A stretch of DNA of 64,000 bases, from assembly GCA_025345505.1 (NCBI GenBank), contig JANVCC010000040.1, forward strand, positions 8,145,655 through 8,209,654. The letters are read 5' to 3'. Under the pieces are notes generated by a model. That model saw only the letters and a list, made by a program, of their open reading frames with translations, did not search any database and was not told the origin of the DNA. Below, piece by piece: positions 1 to 11,383 of the stretch (positions are counted from its first letter, which is position 1; the number at the start of each line of letters is the position of its first letter). Origin of the DNA: Todiramphus chloris collaris (taxonomy: Eukaryota > Chordata > Aves > Coraciiformes > Alcedinidae). Made by a program: the position numbers and the translations under genes.

Positions 1-2808
1 TACTTGCCATTGCAGGTAATTCTTAGTACTTTTGAATAAAGATTTGAGTTAAATCTTTGTTTGCAGCTTAACTCTTTTTCTTCCATCTCTATAATGTTGT
101 TGAACAACAGGCATTTAAAATCTTTAGCAGAGGATGGTTTTCTGATCAGTACTTTTTTCCTGTTAGGAAAACAGGAAATCAACTGTTAAAAACATGGCTG
201 AAATCACAGGTCTGTTTCCTCTGGAATAGCCCACTTTTATGATTAACACTGAACACATTTACAGTATGATATCAACTGGATCCCATTTGCAGAGAGAGTA
301 CGTGTCTGTGTGTGGCTCACTTTCAGTGAGAAACTTTCCAGATGCATTTTTTTCCCTCGTCTGTTTGATATGCTAACATGGGAATGTTCAGTAGCACCTG
401 GCCGTGGCCTTTCTGAAGTTAGAAAGCAGAGGTGATATCCCAGCATCACATGAGGCACTTAAATATCACTTGAGGTGAAGGGAAGGGGGAAAGGGAAAAT
501 CCAAGTAAGTCCCATGAAATAACTTCTCCGTAAACTTTTTGATCTTGACTGGATGGACTGGGCTGCTGTTCATGAACCTAGACATGCAGATACACTCCAA
601 GCTCACCGGGGTAATTCTGAACCCAAAGAAAAGACAACAGAGTCATTTTACCAGTTATTAAAGCCTTCAGTGTGATCAGTAATTGAAGTGAATCATCTTC
701 AAGCTCCGGAATTTGTATGGAGAGCGTGGGTGTGTGTTTTGGGAGAGGCGAGATATGTGTGGTTATTATTCCTTTCTCTTGCAGCAGCCTTGCACATGTG
801 GTGTTCTATGTAGCACCCAGAAACCTCAGTTATGGACTACTGCTATGTGTACCCTGGAAAGAAAGAGACCTGAGGGCTTGTAATACATTGGACTGTTATT
901 GAAGCAAGTTAAAAAAGCTTGAGTAATAAAAGTATTTCTTGTTCTTTTTAGTATTTGGTTGTGTGATACAGCAATAGAGAAAGGACTTGACAAATTTGTT
1001 TGCAACATAAGCTGCAGGAGAGGATAAAGAAATCTGTCAGATGCACATCTGGTTGCCTCGCTTCTGATTGTCCTAAGTGTGTACACTTTAGTTCACAGTG
1101 TAATTATGTTTAAGAGCAATATGCTTAAGTGTACTTGGGTTTTTTGATCATCTGCCCCATTCTATTAGCCTGGGCAAATATTACGGGGAGGAAGTTTCTT
1201 TGGGTCTCATTTGGAAGGTGGTTACTGCAGCACTTGGCTGCCTCACTTTATCCCCAGCTGCGGGGCATCATCTGCTGCCCTGTACTGCCTTCTGGCCAGC
1301 TTGCTTTTGTTTTGTCCCTCACTTTGCACATCACACTTGTAATATCAAACTCCATTTTTAAAAGCTTGGGATTAGCCCAGTTTCTAGAAAGAAAGAATGG
1401 TGCCACAAGTGGAACTAAATGGAAAATGGATTCTTAACGTACATTGAGTACTGTTGTTATTTTCAGTCGTAGTCCCTCTCTGTCCTAGTTGTGCAAAGTG
1501 GTGAACCATGGGGTGAGTTGTGCTGTTCTTAATGCAAGACTTAGAAGACAATGGGAGATGCACAAAATACTTGCTTTTAACTTTTGCTTACAAGGTTTTG
1601 TATTCTATTTTATAGAGAGAACGGAAAAAGGTATTTTTGGCATCACACGATGTTCTTGCACATCTTACACATGATGTAAGGTGTGCCTTCTGTGATTTAA
1701 AGTGGACACAGGTAATTTTCAGTCATTTGAATTTCTTAAGACTGGTTGAAATGAGCTAAGTGAGCATCTTTTTTTTTTCAGACCCAAGGTGAAAATTGCA
1801 TCATCATGAAATGGCCTTTGTAAGCTATGACAGAGCTTTGCTGCTGTGCTGGTGGTATGGATTAATATATCAAATGTTAACTTGGGAGATCCCGGGGGAA
1901 CTAAACTGAAACTTCACAAATTGGCCATTCGCTTGAGGACATAAAATCAGCACTTGAAACAAGATTCTTCTGAAGCTATAGATACAGGCAGCTTGCTCTG
2001 CAACCTGCTATGACATGCTTTGTCTTAAACTAAGCCTCATGCCTATAAGGTCTTTCTTAATGACCACCTAATGTGGGGAAAGGGTCTCTGTGTGTGTTTG
2101 TCTCCCCATGGGCAAATAGATCTTTGAAGTCAACATCTAAAATGATGATGTCCAAAGGCTGTCATTGCCATTATGCCAGTGCAGTGCACGCTCATTTCTC
2201 GCAGGAACGAGGCAGATGATGCAATGACGCAGGGATTGCTCTCTGCAAGATGTTACTTGCTTTGTTGTTTGGATGATCGAACTACTGAATTTTTTTCCTT
2301 GCTATTAAAGTGGACTTCTTGATGTCAGTTGTCCTAGGTACTTCAAGTCTCTGGTTTAATTGCATATAAACAGTAGAAGTAATTTAATGAAGGTCCAAGG
2401 TGTTGAGGTGTCTTTTACCCTTGCTAGTGGTTCCGTTTGAGTCTTGGGGATCCTTGACTGAAGAGGATGCTGTTGTGCATTATTCATGTACAGCGTGAGA
2501 GAAAGCTGAGCAGAGAGGGTGACTGCCCCTCCTCCCCCTCGGAGGTGCTGACAGAATAAAACTGTTGCATCTAGTTTTGCCTATTACTTGGCACTCTCTG
2601 CTTTTTTCAAATACAGTATTTTCCTTTTGACTTCTACTGCATAAATGTATAATATTACCCTTGCTTTTGCCTAGCAAGTTTTAAAGGCTGGAAACATTTC
2701 ATAAATATTAAAACTCAGGGCTGTGTTGAAGCTGCAGCGTGAGAGTAGCACCTTCCTTTTTAGCAGATGTGTATTTCAAATACTATTGGTAAGGATTTTA
2801 TTTCTCCT
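1..2808. other. non-coding unique sequence
   Basis: I see no gene here. Open frames on both strands are short (at most 102 codons), have no recognisable domain and overlap one another. The segment is moderately AT-rich. A T10 run at 1769-1778 followed by CAG gives a splice-acceptor-like string, but such strings are common in T-rich DNA and no convincing exon follows it. No tandem repeat or known mobile element was recognised. Confidence 0.6.
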
Positions 2809-2917
2809 AAGGCTGTGGTGTCAGCTTGGCACAGAAGGAAGAAGCTGGATTTTATTTATTTTTTTTTACCCCCCACCCCTGATATCTGCAACTGTGAAAC
2901 CGAGTCCAGACCCCCAG
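2809..2917 (+). other. weak candidate exon (unconfirmed)
   Basis: The segment ends in CAG at 2915-2917, followed by GTAAGT at 2918-2923, an exact match to the vertebrate 5' splice-site consensus. Upstream, a pyrimidine-rich tract ends in CTAAG at about 2808, a weak 3' splice site because it has AAG rather than CAG. The 109 bases between are open in one forward frame (35 codons, phase 1 at the donor), but the frame runs through a poly-T and a poly-C tract and the peptide resembles nothing I know. Strong isolated donor matches occur by chance in 64 kb. It could be an untranslated or lncRNA exon, but chance is more likely. Confidence 0.12.
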
Positions 2918-3464
2918 GTAAGTATTGAAGTAGCTGCTTTTCATGTACTTACTAAAACTCTGGCATAACGGAGAAACTATATGTCTTTGTGACATGAACA
3001 ACACACTTGGTCTGGCTCTAAGCAAGAGATACAAGCATAGAAATCATCTTATTCTGGCTTAGTAAAGTCAACATACAGACTGCGGTCTCCAAAATGAGTG
3101 ACATGGGGTGATCCTGACTGGGATTACAGCAGTACAAAGTGATGTGTTATAGTAAGGGCTGTTCTATCCAAAGTTTCTCACTTGAGCAGAATGATGAGTA
3201 TCCCAAAAGTGCTGTTAAGCGTCCTTTTATTGGTTCAATTAAAACTCTTGTAGCTATAATAGTGGCAAAACCACTTCAAAAGTGAGCAATCACTTTATGG
3301 CAATAAAATCTCTGAGCAGGACTGTCCCTTTGCAAGGGCAAAGGCTGCACGCTTGCCAAAGGGCAGGCGCTTTTGAAGCACATTAAATTAGGCTTTTAAG
3401 AAAAGGCTCCAAAATAGTTTGTTACCCCAGGAAAAATCTATGTCTAAACTTTTTGAGCTGCTAT

Positions 3465-3809
3465 TGTTTCTTCCTAAGAGAATCTTGAATCATTGAAAGA
3501 TCAGTGGAAAGGGATTGCTGGAGGGCTCTTGTCCAGGCTCCTGTGCAGAAGGTCTTGATCAACATCCTCCTTGATTTGGGGGTCCCGAAGCTGGGTCCAG
3601 CCCCCCTGTCTGCAGCCATGCCAGCCCCAGCAGTGGGGGATAGTGCTGCTCTCGATCCACTGCCCACATGTTGCTATTGAGTAATGCAAACCAATAAATC
3701 TGCAGTGCGTTTGGTGTCCTCTTCCAGCCAGCCCCACCCCATGCCACCCTGGTTCGTTATATTGATTTGTAAGGCTAAGCCAAGCTGTCGAAGGATGTGA
3801 CATCTAACA
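3465..3809 (+). mobile_element. possible solo LTR of an endogenous retrovirus
   Basis: This roughly 345-bp segment begins TGTT and ends AACA, the inverted TG...CA ends expected of a long terminal repeat. In + orientation it has an AATAAA signal at 3693-3698, followed by a GT-rich stretch and a C-rich U5-like region, the normal order for the 3' half of an LTR. It is more GC-rich than its surroundings. Against this, the flanking five bases (GCTAT and GTCTT) do not form a target-site duplication, no primer-binding site follows, and no gag, pol or env sequence is adjacent. If real, it is an old solo LTR. The family assignment is from general resemblance to avian LTRs only, and the boundaries are tentative. 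The minus-strand frames through it (3461-3803) are not genes. Confidence 0.35.
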
Positions 3810-5789
3810 GTCTTCCTTGTAAAATCCATCATCTGTGTTTGGACATCCTCAAAGGCCAGCAGGAGAACACAAGGTCACCAGTTAGGCTTACACTTGTGCT
3901 TGCACATGTCTTGCTGTGCAGCTTTCCATGCTGGAGGGGGGGCTTTTTGTGATATGCACAAAAATAAAAATCTATATGAAGAGATTCCCCCCCCCCCCCC
4001 CAGGCTACTGTTTTTATATTATGATAAGCCACAGCATTTCAATTCTCTTGTGAAAAGGATTGTTTAAGTGTGTTTAGGCTGAAGGAGCATTTATAACTGT
4101 TTGATGTGGTCTGATTATGAATATCATGTGTTGAAAACATAGACTACTTTTTTTTTATTTATTTTTAAATACACAACACATGGCGTGGAAGGTGGGAAGT
4201 TTTCTTCTTCTTTGGTCCCACCCCAGAATATAGGGGGAAAACTTTGATGCTTGTCGTGGCTCTGGAGGTTCACTTTAGGTAGCTGTTTGGAGGTTTCCTT
4301 CTCACTGGCTAACTTTTAAAAGAGCCTTCAGGGAAAAGCTGGATGCTGCTTCATGAAACTGCATGCATGAACCATCAAAATAAGTCGGGCAGAGAGCATC
4401 AGTCATTCTACTAAATTTGAGCTTTGAAGTGGATACTTGTGTTATACAAGACTCTGCTTTTGTCAAACCAAATGTTCTGTGCATCTGCCTGTTTTCCTCG
4501 TAGCATCCACCTTGGTTTGCTGGGCCGGTTGCACAGAGAGAGTAATACCTTGTGTAACTTGCGTAGGGCAATATATAATGGTAACCACCTTGTACATGTT
4601 ATGAAATTTATTATCCAAAAGTATGAAGTTTTGCAAGAGTATGCATGTTTGGATGAGGAAATAAGCAGAGGGATGTATGTCTCAGGCTGTTCAGCTTGTG
4701 AAAAGATGGTAGCTGGTGTGGATGGCCTGGAGCACGTTAGCAAAGGTGGAGCAGGACATTGACCACTGTGGTTTGGCTTTAATGCAGTGTTGCCGTCATT
4801 TACATAAGAGTAAATCCAACACAACTCCATCAAGAATTTGCTCCTACTCCTGGGTATAATTGGTAACAGAGTTGGATCTGCTCCGATGAATCTCTAATAC
4901 GTGCCTGAAGAGGAGGAGAATAGTCCTGTGAATCTTTGGGACTGCTAAGCTGCTTCCAAGGTTCGGTATGCTCTTAGGACGTTTTGTCATTTAGAAAAAA
5001 ATTAGATTGTTTTTTATGAGAAGGTAAGATTTCTGGAAAAGCCAACACATCAGTAAATTCCATGGAAAAGCTGGTAGGTAATTCAAAACTCTGGCAATAC
5101 TTTTTGCTGCTGAAGTTATTTTAATTGTATAAAAAACCTTTCGATTAACACAATTGCTTATCTTCAGATAGTTTTGAAAAGGAACAGGCTTCTGTGGAAA
5201 GTGAGCTCTCCCCTGCTGCCTGGGTCGACCACAGAACAGGAGAAACGGTGATTCTCTGGAAAAAGACTCTTGTGTTTCTCTTAAATTCTGTAAACTGATG
5301 TGTTCAGTGTTTATTCTCACTAAAATCCAGAGTGGTAACACCTGGTTTTAGTTTTTAACGGAGCTTGTTGCCTGCACTATCAGTAGAGCATGACGTTTTC
5401 CATTACTTTAGGCAAGAGTTTTAAGATGTTTGTTTAACAGATGTACTACTGTGATTTTTTTTTTTTTTTCCAGTTTCTAAAAATACAAATATTCCCTTTT
5501 CTAGTAGGAGAGGATGTGCTTCCAGGCGCAAACTGACCACACTCTACATTTTGCCTTATAGCTTAATAGTGTGTGTATATATATTCTTTTTCCAAGGAAA
5601 ACCCAGACCTTAAAAGTAGCAGGGAAAGGAGTCACAAATTGCTGCTGCTATGCTGGGTGTTCCCACCCTGCACACATGGATGGATTTATACCCGCTTTTG
5701 TAATTATCATCTGGTGCCTAAAATCTGGCTTAACCTATGCATTACACTTAATTATACTTTTTTTGGCCTATAAACATCTGAAATAAGTC
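3810..5789. other. non-coding unique sequence
   Basis: No gene is supported. Frames at 4411-4833 (minus, 140 codons) and 4424-4762 (plus, 112 codons) lie opposite each other on the same DNA and neither resembles a known protein, so both are treated as chance. A T15 run (5455-5469) followed by CCAG forms an acceptor-like tract with no recognisable exon after it. The C15 run listed separately lies in this stretch. Confidence 0.6.
3987..4001. repeat. poly-C run (C15)
   Basis: An uninterrupted run of 15 C. The complementary strand carries G15. Length polymorphism and sequencing error are likely here. Confidence 0.9.
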
Positions 5790-6075
5790 ACCATTAGACC
5801 TCGCACGTGATTTGAGAGGACTTGCCAAACACTGAGACTCGATGCTGACAGCAGGAATCAATTACGAAACCTAATATGAGATTAAAAGGTTCCTGAGTAT
5901 ATTTGTAATTGAATTGTACAAAATGCCTGATTTGTGCACTGGACAGTGCACAAGAGACCACAAGCCTAAATGAAGCAAATTATAATTCAATTATATAAAT
6001 GCTTCCAGAGCAGTTCAAATCCCATCTTTAAGATGGCTTAACGCGGAGAAAATGCTTTTGATTTTTTCTTTTAGG
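5790..6075. promoter_or_regulatory. candidate conserved non-coding element with palindromes
   Basis: Two features stand out. A perfect 10-bp inverted repeat, TTGTGCACTG (5932-5941) and CAGTGCACAA (5944-5953), is separated by only two bases. About 30 bp downstream is a 15-bp AT palindrome, TATAATT-C-AATTATA (5981-5995), with TAAT/ATTA homeodomain-type cores. The block has no homopolymer runs and no long frame, and its texture resembles vertebrate developmental enhancers. That it is conserved or regulatory is inference; only the palindromes are directly seen. Confidence 0.3.
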
Positions 6076-9000
6076 ACATAAAAATAAGGCCTTATAAAAG
6101 AAGGGTGTCCTCTGTGCCACTTCTGGCAGCAAAACAGAGTGGAGTAGATAACCATTCCAGCTATGGTGGTGATGTTTGTCCCTAAAAGAGAAAGAAAATA
6201 GATGGCTTGTAGAGAAATGAGATAAAAATTCTGATGGTTGGTGGTGAAAACCAGTCCACTCTGGAGCTATCTTGTAAGCTCAGCTCAAATTTTACCATTT
6301 TCATTAGGCATTTATGAATTCAGTTCCCTCATAGAGGTTGTCACCAAGTCAGTCCAGGCTGATTTAAATTTAATTCGATCCAACTTGTCCATAGCTGGGG
6401 ATTTCTGGTTTTCCTCTCATATGATCTTTATTATTTTTTTAACTTGTAAAATAAGAATAAACAGATCTATGCATGCTTGAGAGTTTATGATGAGCATTGT
6501 AATATTTAATTAACCCTCTCTGTTGCTTTTTGTTGCATGTGAAATTCAGTCCCCACTAGATGCATATCTACACCTTACAATAGCAAAAAACACCCAGCCA
6601 GAATATCAGTAGACTTATGAAACATGAAGGTTTCAACTCACTTTTGACTTTTTTTTTTTCCCCCCAGAAGGTGATACTGGAGTCAAATATTACCACCCCC
6701 AGCAAACAAGCCAGGGCATAGCTGTATTCAAAGGGTTGCAGTGAAGTAATGGATAAGGTGTGAAATAAATTAAGCCAGTGATTTGCAGGAATCCTGAAAG
6801 CTTACTTGGGATTGGGATGCTTGGCAAATCACGGGAGAAATAGGAGTTTGGTTGTTTGCTTGATGCATGTCTCCTGCTAATTCTCATTGTTTTCTATCAG
6901 ATTACTTTAGGAGTAGAAAAATCCCTAATAATTTTTTTTTTCTTGGTGGGATAGATGAGTGTAACATGGCATTAGACTCCTGCAGAAGCAGAAATAACTC
7001 TGGCAACAGTTGGGTTGTTCTTTCTTGGCCAGACTTCTCACCTATTTGGACATCACTGTTAGTCCCTACCTATTAAAAATAAAATATTAAAAAGACACCT
7101 CAAAAAACCTGGCTATGGAGGGGTATGGCTGTTGGGTACGCTGGCAAGCTGTAGCCACTCAGTAAATACCACAGGAAATTGCTTAATGAGAGCAGATATA
7201 AGAATATCTCTACTTCTAAAAAATTTTTGGCTTAGCTGCTCGTGGATAATGTGAATTAGGCTGTGTGCTTCATGAGGCCCAGAGGGCAAAATTGGCATGA
7301 CTTCACTGCCTGTATTAGGAAATAATTGCTTCCTAGATAAGGAAGGGCAAGGTTGCCTATTCATTTTAACTGTAAGCAGTGAACAGGCTTGCTGGTTACT
7401 TCAGTGTATGCTATGGAAACAGGCACTGTTCCTCCATCAGTGGTAATGTAGAAATGAATTTGTGCAATGGTTTGTCACGTCTCATCCTGCCTGAAGCAGC
7501 TCTGGCTTGGTGCTACTGGCACCCTCTTTGTCCAGGGTGACCACAGTTGGCCTGGGTGAATAACACTGATATGAAAAAGCTTTATTTTTATACATCAAAT
7601 TGCTGTGTAAACAAATCGGGCTCAGAAATAAGTCCTATGCTTAGATATTTAGCACAAATCTTCAGTGTTATCCAACAGAGTAGTGGCAAACACAAGCGCT
7701 CACATGAGCTCGTGTGCAAGTCTTGCAGAGCTATTGATTTACCCAACAAGTTTAAATGGTTCTGTCACCTGCAGTCTATAATATTTTAATTAAAAAACCT
7801 TTTTCATATAGCTATGTTGAATTTTTAGATGTGATGATATAAATAGTGTTTCATGGATGTGTTCAGAGCAGCATGCCAGACTAGCTTGTCTCATTCAGGA
7901 GAGCTGCACCAGAGATGGGTTGAGCTTGGTACAAATATCTTTATGTCTGATATTCCTGATGTTTGTGGTAGGCATTTCTCAACATTAAACATCTTGCTCA
8001 TTTTAGTTTCCTCTTTGAAAATTCTAAAGTCTGAAAGACTGTGTGATGAATTGCCAAAGTTCACATTTTAAATTACATTCCTTCTGGGCTATATAAGAAA
8101 TAAATGAGCATCATGCTGCTTGTGTATTTCTTGTGCACTTTATTATGTTCTGATTTCAAAAGAAGTGACTTTTTTTAAACTTGTGAAATGAAATATGCTC
8201 TTTTGCCAACATAATGCACGTTCAGATTTAGTGGAGAGCAAATGTACATGGACAAGATTTGTATATTGTGCAGCTCTGAGTTTCCAGTACAACCATTTGG
8301 ACAGGCTACCGGAGGTATTAAAACTCAGTGACTCATCATTCTCTGACCTGAGCTCAAGATACCATCCATGGAAACTATTTTAAAGAGTGAATTAAGACCC
8401 ACCCATATGCTCCTATAATTATATTTTTCTCTTAAATTCTTTCTGGCTTGATTCTTTTCCTTCTGCACAAGCAGCTTCTTCTTCAGTCTGTACCTCCAGC
8501 TTCCTGCTCATCTTCCTGGGAACAGCTGGATGAATTGCAGTGGCTGTCATGAAGCTTTTTGGTTCTCGTCTGACTTGTTATGGCTCATCTGCCTTTCTCT
8601 TGCTCCCCAAGGTTAAATGCAGCAGGGCAGATGCCTCCAGGTCTCTGACCATGAGGATTTGTTTTCCTTTTTCCCCTTGCCATGCATGGAGGTGGTGGGA
8701 AGCAGGGCTTTGGCTCAGTGGCCATGATGCTGGGCTTCCCACCCAGAGTGCATCTGGCTGTGCTGCTGTTCTCTGCAGGTGTCCCCTCGACCCTGACCAT
8801 GTGGACATGTTGCAGCAGAACACTTTGCCATCTAGCAGAGCTTTTCTGGTCGTGAGGGTCTTGGTTGCACACCGCCCCCCCCCAATGCAGAACCCATCCT
8901 CTTCTCTTCCTCATTTGCCAGAAAGCACATGAGGTAGGGTATGTTTTGGAGGGAATGAGAGAAAGGAGAAGTTTCAGGAAACTGATCTTCTGTATGCCAT

Positions 9001-11090
9001 GGCCAAGTTGCCAGTGGTTCATGTGCAGTGCAGTTGCTAAGACCACTGGCTTGTCCTGACCATTATTTTTCTTGGTTCACATTCCTCCTGTGGGCTGGGT
9101 GAAAAGTTTTTCTTCTCCGACCTCAGCCCATGGCTACTGGCTTTCCTACACCTATTGTAAATGTTCTCATCTCAAAACTCTTTTTCTGAACTGAGTCTGC
9201 TGTCTCTGTTCTCTGGAGGCATATGGGCAATGTGGCTGTGTTCCTGTAGGTCTGATGGCTCTGGCAACTTGGCGATTAGTAACAACAGGATTTTATGACA
9301 ACATATTTAAAACCAAGTTCCACTGAGCCATTAATGGTTATGTGACTTGATGGCATCTTGCCTTCCTTGCTGCTGGCATGACACAGTAGGCGTGGATTTT
9401 AATGTGCTTGTGTCATTTGTGTCAAAGGTGGGTGGGTGAGAGGCTGCTTGTCACAATAACAGTCCCAAGTGAGATGGAGAAGCATTGCTGTGCTGGAAGT
9501 CATGAGGATTTGTTGCAGTGCAGAGAAGGGGACAAATTCAACTTGTTACAGAGGGCAAAGTGAAGACCCTGATTTATGGCATAGATGACAGAGAGAGCCT
9601 GTGAGCCACTGGTCCTGAGCCTTGTGTTCCCTCCTAACGTACACTTGGTGGATGGTGGGGAGACTGGTGGGATTTGATTTTATTGTTGCATCCCCCACTG
9701 ATACTAAAAAATATCAAAATGTTTAAAATGACCTGAAGATATATTTACTAGATGTGTTAATTTTTGTGGTCAGGCTGAAGGAGTTGCTTTGTTGTTCTGG
9801 AGTGTATTTTCACACCAAATGCCCCCCAGTTTGTTGCATCTACCAGCAGCACACCTGCAGACCACAGGAGCTGCTCTGTGCAGTGGGGTCTCTGAAATGC
9901 CAGTGGGCAGTTTACTGCAAAGCTTCCCTTCTGGAGCATGTTAGGATCTGATACATGCTGGGAGCTCCACATAAACACTTCATGGTATGGCAGGGAAAAC
10001 TGTAAGCTTCTGGTCTTAAAAAGACTTGCTTCCCAACTGCTTTTCCGTTACCCTTGACACAGTTTTCCACACGAATACCCCAATAATAAAGCCAAGATCT
10101 TTGTCTTGGAGCTCAGTTTGTTTCTGATTTCCTGAAGTCCTCATCTTCTGCTTGTGATGTACTCCAACCAGGCAAGAGACTTTGAATAAATCCACTAGGA
10201 ATCAAGTTTTCTTGTTTCTTATGCTTTAAGAAAACCCTCTTCTTTTCCCTTTCTATGCTTATTCCTACTTCAGTTAAACTATTCATGAGGTTATGTACAC
10301 ATTTATAGGCTTTGTTTGCTCATCTTGAATCTGTTCTTTTTTATGTACAATATGATATGTTTCCTCAGCTCTGCTGAGCTGAACATCATCTTTAACCATC
10401 AATAAAGCTCCCACTGCAGTACACTGTGAATGCCTCTTTTTAGTTTCTTTCTATAGGAACTTAATTTATGATTTACTTTTTGAAGGGGTTTCCTAGCTCC
10501 CTTTCTGGAATGGTTAATTAAAACTCCCAAAACTCCAAACCCAAAAGACATAACAAAAGTGTGAATGAGTTAAATTAGGAAATGTCCCTAAAATACCTTT
10601 TGGCAAATTCTCCCAGGAACGGGCAGCTTGCCATACTTGTCTTTGGATATGCAGGAAGTTTAATCCTCTAGAGCCGATCACATTTGTAAAGCTTTGAGCT
10701 TTTAGTGGCTTCGTTTTGTGGTAAATAACTGGGTTCAAACAATCTGTGCGTCCCCTTGGTCCTTTTTGGGGTAAAAGGAAGGAAACTTCTCCAATGAAGA
10801 ACAAGTGCTGCTGTTCTTGGCTGCCCCAGCTCGATGTTGTAGGGTTGCTCATTTGGTTTATTTCCTTTAACAGCTATTTCTTGAAATGCAACTTGTAAGA
10901 TGTCAGCATATCTGGTTTAGTGTGACATAGCAGGTAGTAGAGGTTAAGCCGGGTGACGATGGGGTTTGGTGGAGATGTGGAGGCACGGGGCACAGGTTTA
11001 CACTGGGGTCAGCCCTCGGTGCAAGGGGCTTGAGGACTGGGAGGTGGTGATTCTGGGTGGGTTTGGTGGTTTTTGCGTTTGTGTGGGGTT
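6076..11090. other. non-coding unique sequence
   Basis: No gene is supported. A T11 run then a C run ending in CAG (6649-6667) makes a strong splice-acceptor-like string; the frame after it stays open only about 26 codons before TGA. A more GC-rich stretch at about 8540-9060 carries overlapping frames on both strands (130 codons plus, 153 codons minus) with no recognisable domain. A C9 run lies at 8875-8883. No mobile element was recognised. Confidence 0.55.
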
Positions 11091-11120
11091 TTATATATAT
11101 ATATAGGTTTTTTTTTTTTT
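11091..11120. repeat. (TA)n and poly-T simple repeat
   Basis: A short TA dinucleotide tract (about 11092-11105) is followed after GG by a T13 run (11108-11120), then a second T run and a poly-C/poly-A stretch to about 11155. This is simple low-complexity DNA. Confidence 0.85.
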
Positions 11121-11308
11121 CTTTTTTAACCCCCCCGCCACCCAAAAAAAAACCAAAGCAGTGTTCAGGCTGAGCTCATCCAGAGCTGGGAGTTTTGGGG
11201 AGGTAAGGTTGAGCCCAGTGCAGTGTGATGGGGCTTGCTCCACATTTACTTCTGCATGCAGGAGTGGTGGCTTTCACTTAAATATTAACACATAAAAAAA
11301 AGCGCTCT

Positions 11309-11383
11309 AACATATATATATTAAAAACTTATATAGCATGTTATATAAAACTTTAAATATATTTAACATATATATTAAAAATC
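11309..11383. repeat. AT-rich direct repeats
   Basis: A motif of about 20 bases, AACATATATATATTAAAAA (11309-11327), recurs at 11365-11381 with one TA unit fewer. The intervening DNA is also TA-rich (TATATAGCATGTTATATA forms a small inverted repeat). The likely cause is slippage or local duplication in AT-rich DNA. Confidence 0.7.

Noticed and set aside
6010-6024. tRNA B-box-like string CAGTTCAAATCCC
   Set aside because: No A box, anticodon arm or acceptor-stem pairing can be found at tRNA spacing.
6091-6100. TATA-box-like CTTATAAAAG
   Set aside because: There is no CpG enrichment, initiator or downstream exon; TATAAA strings are expected often in AT-rich DNA.
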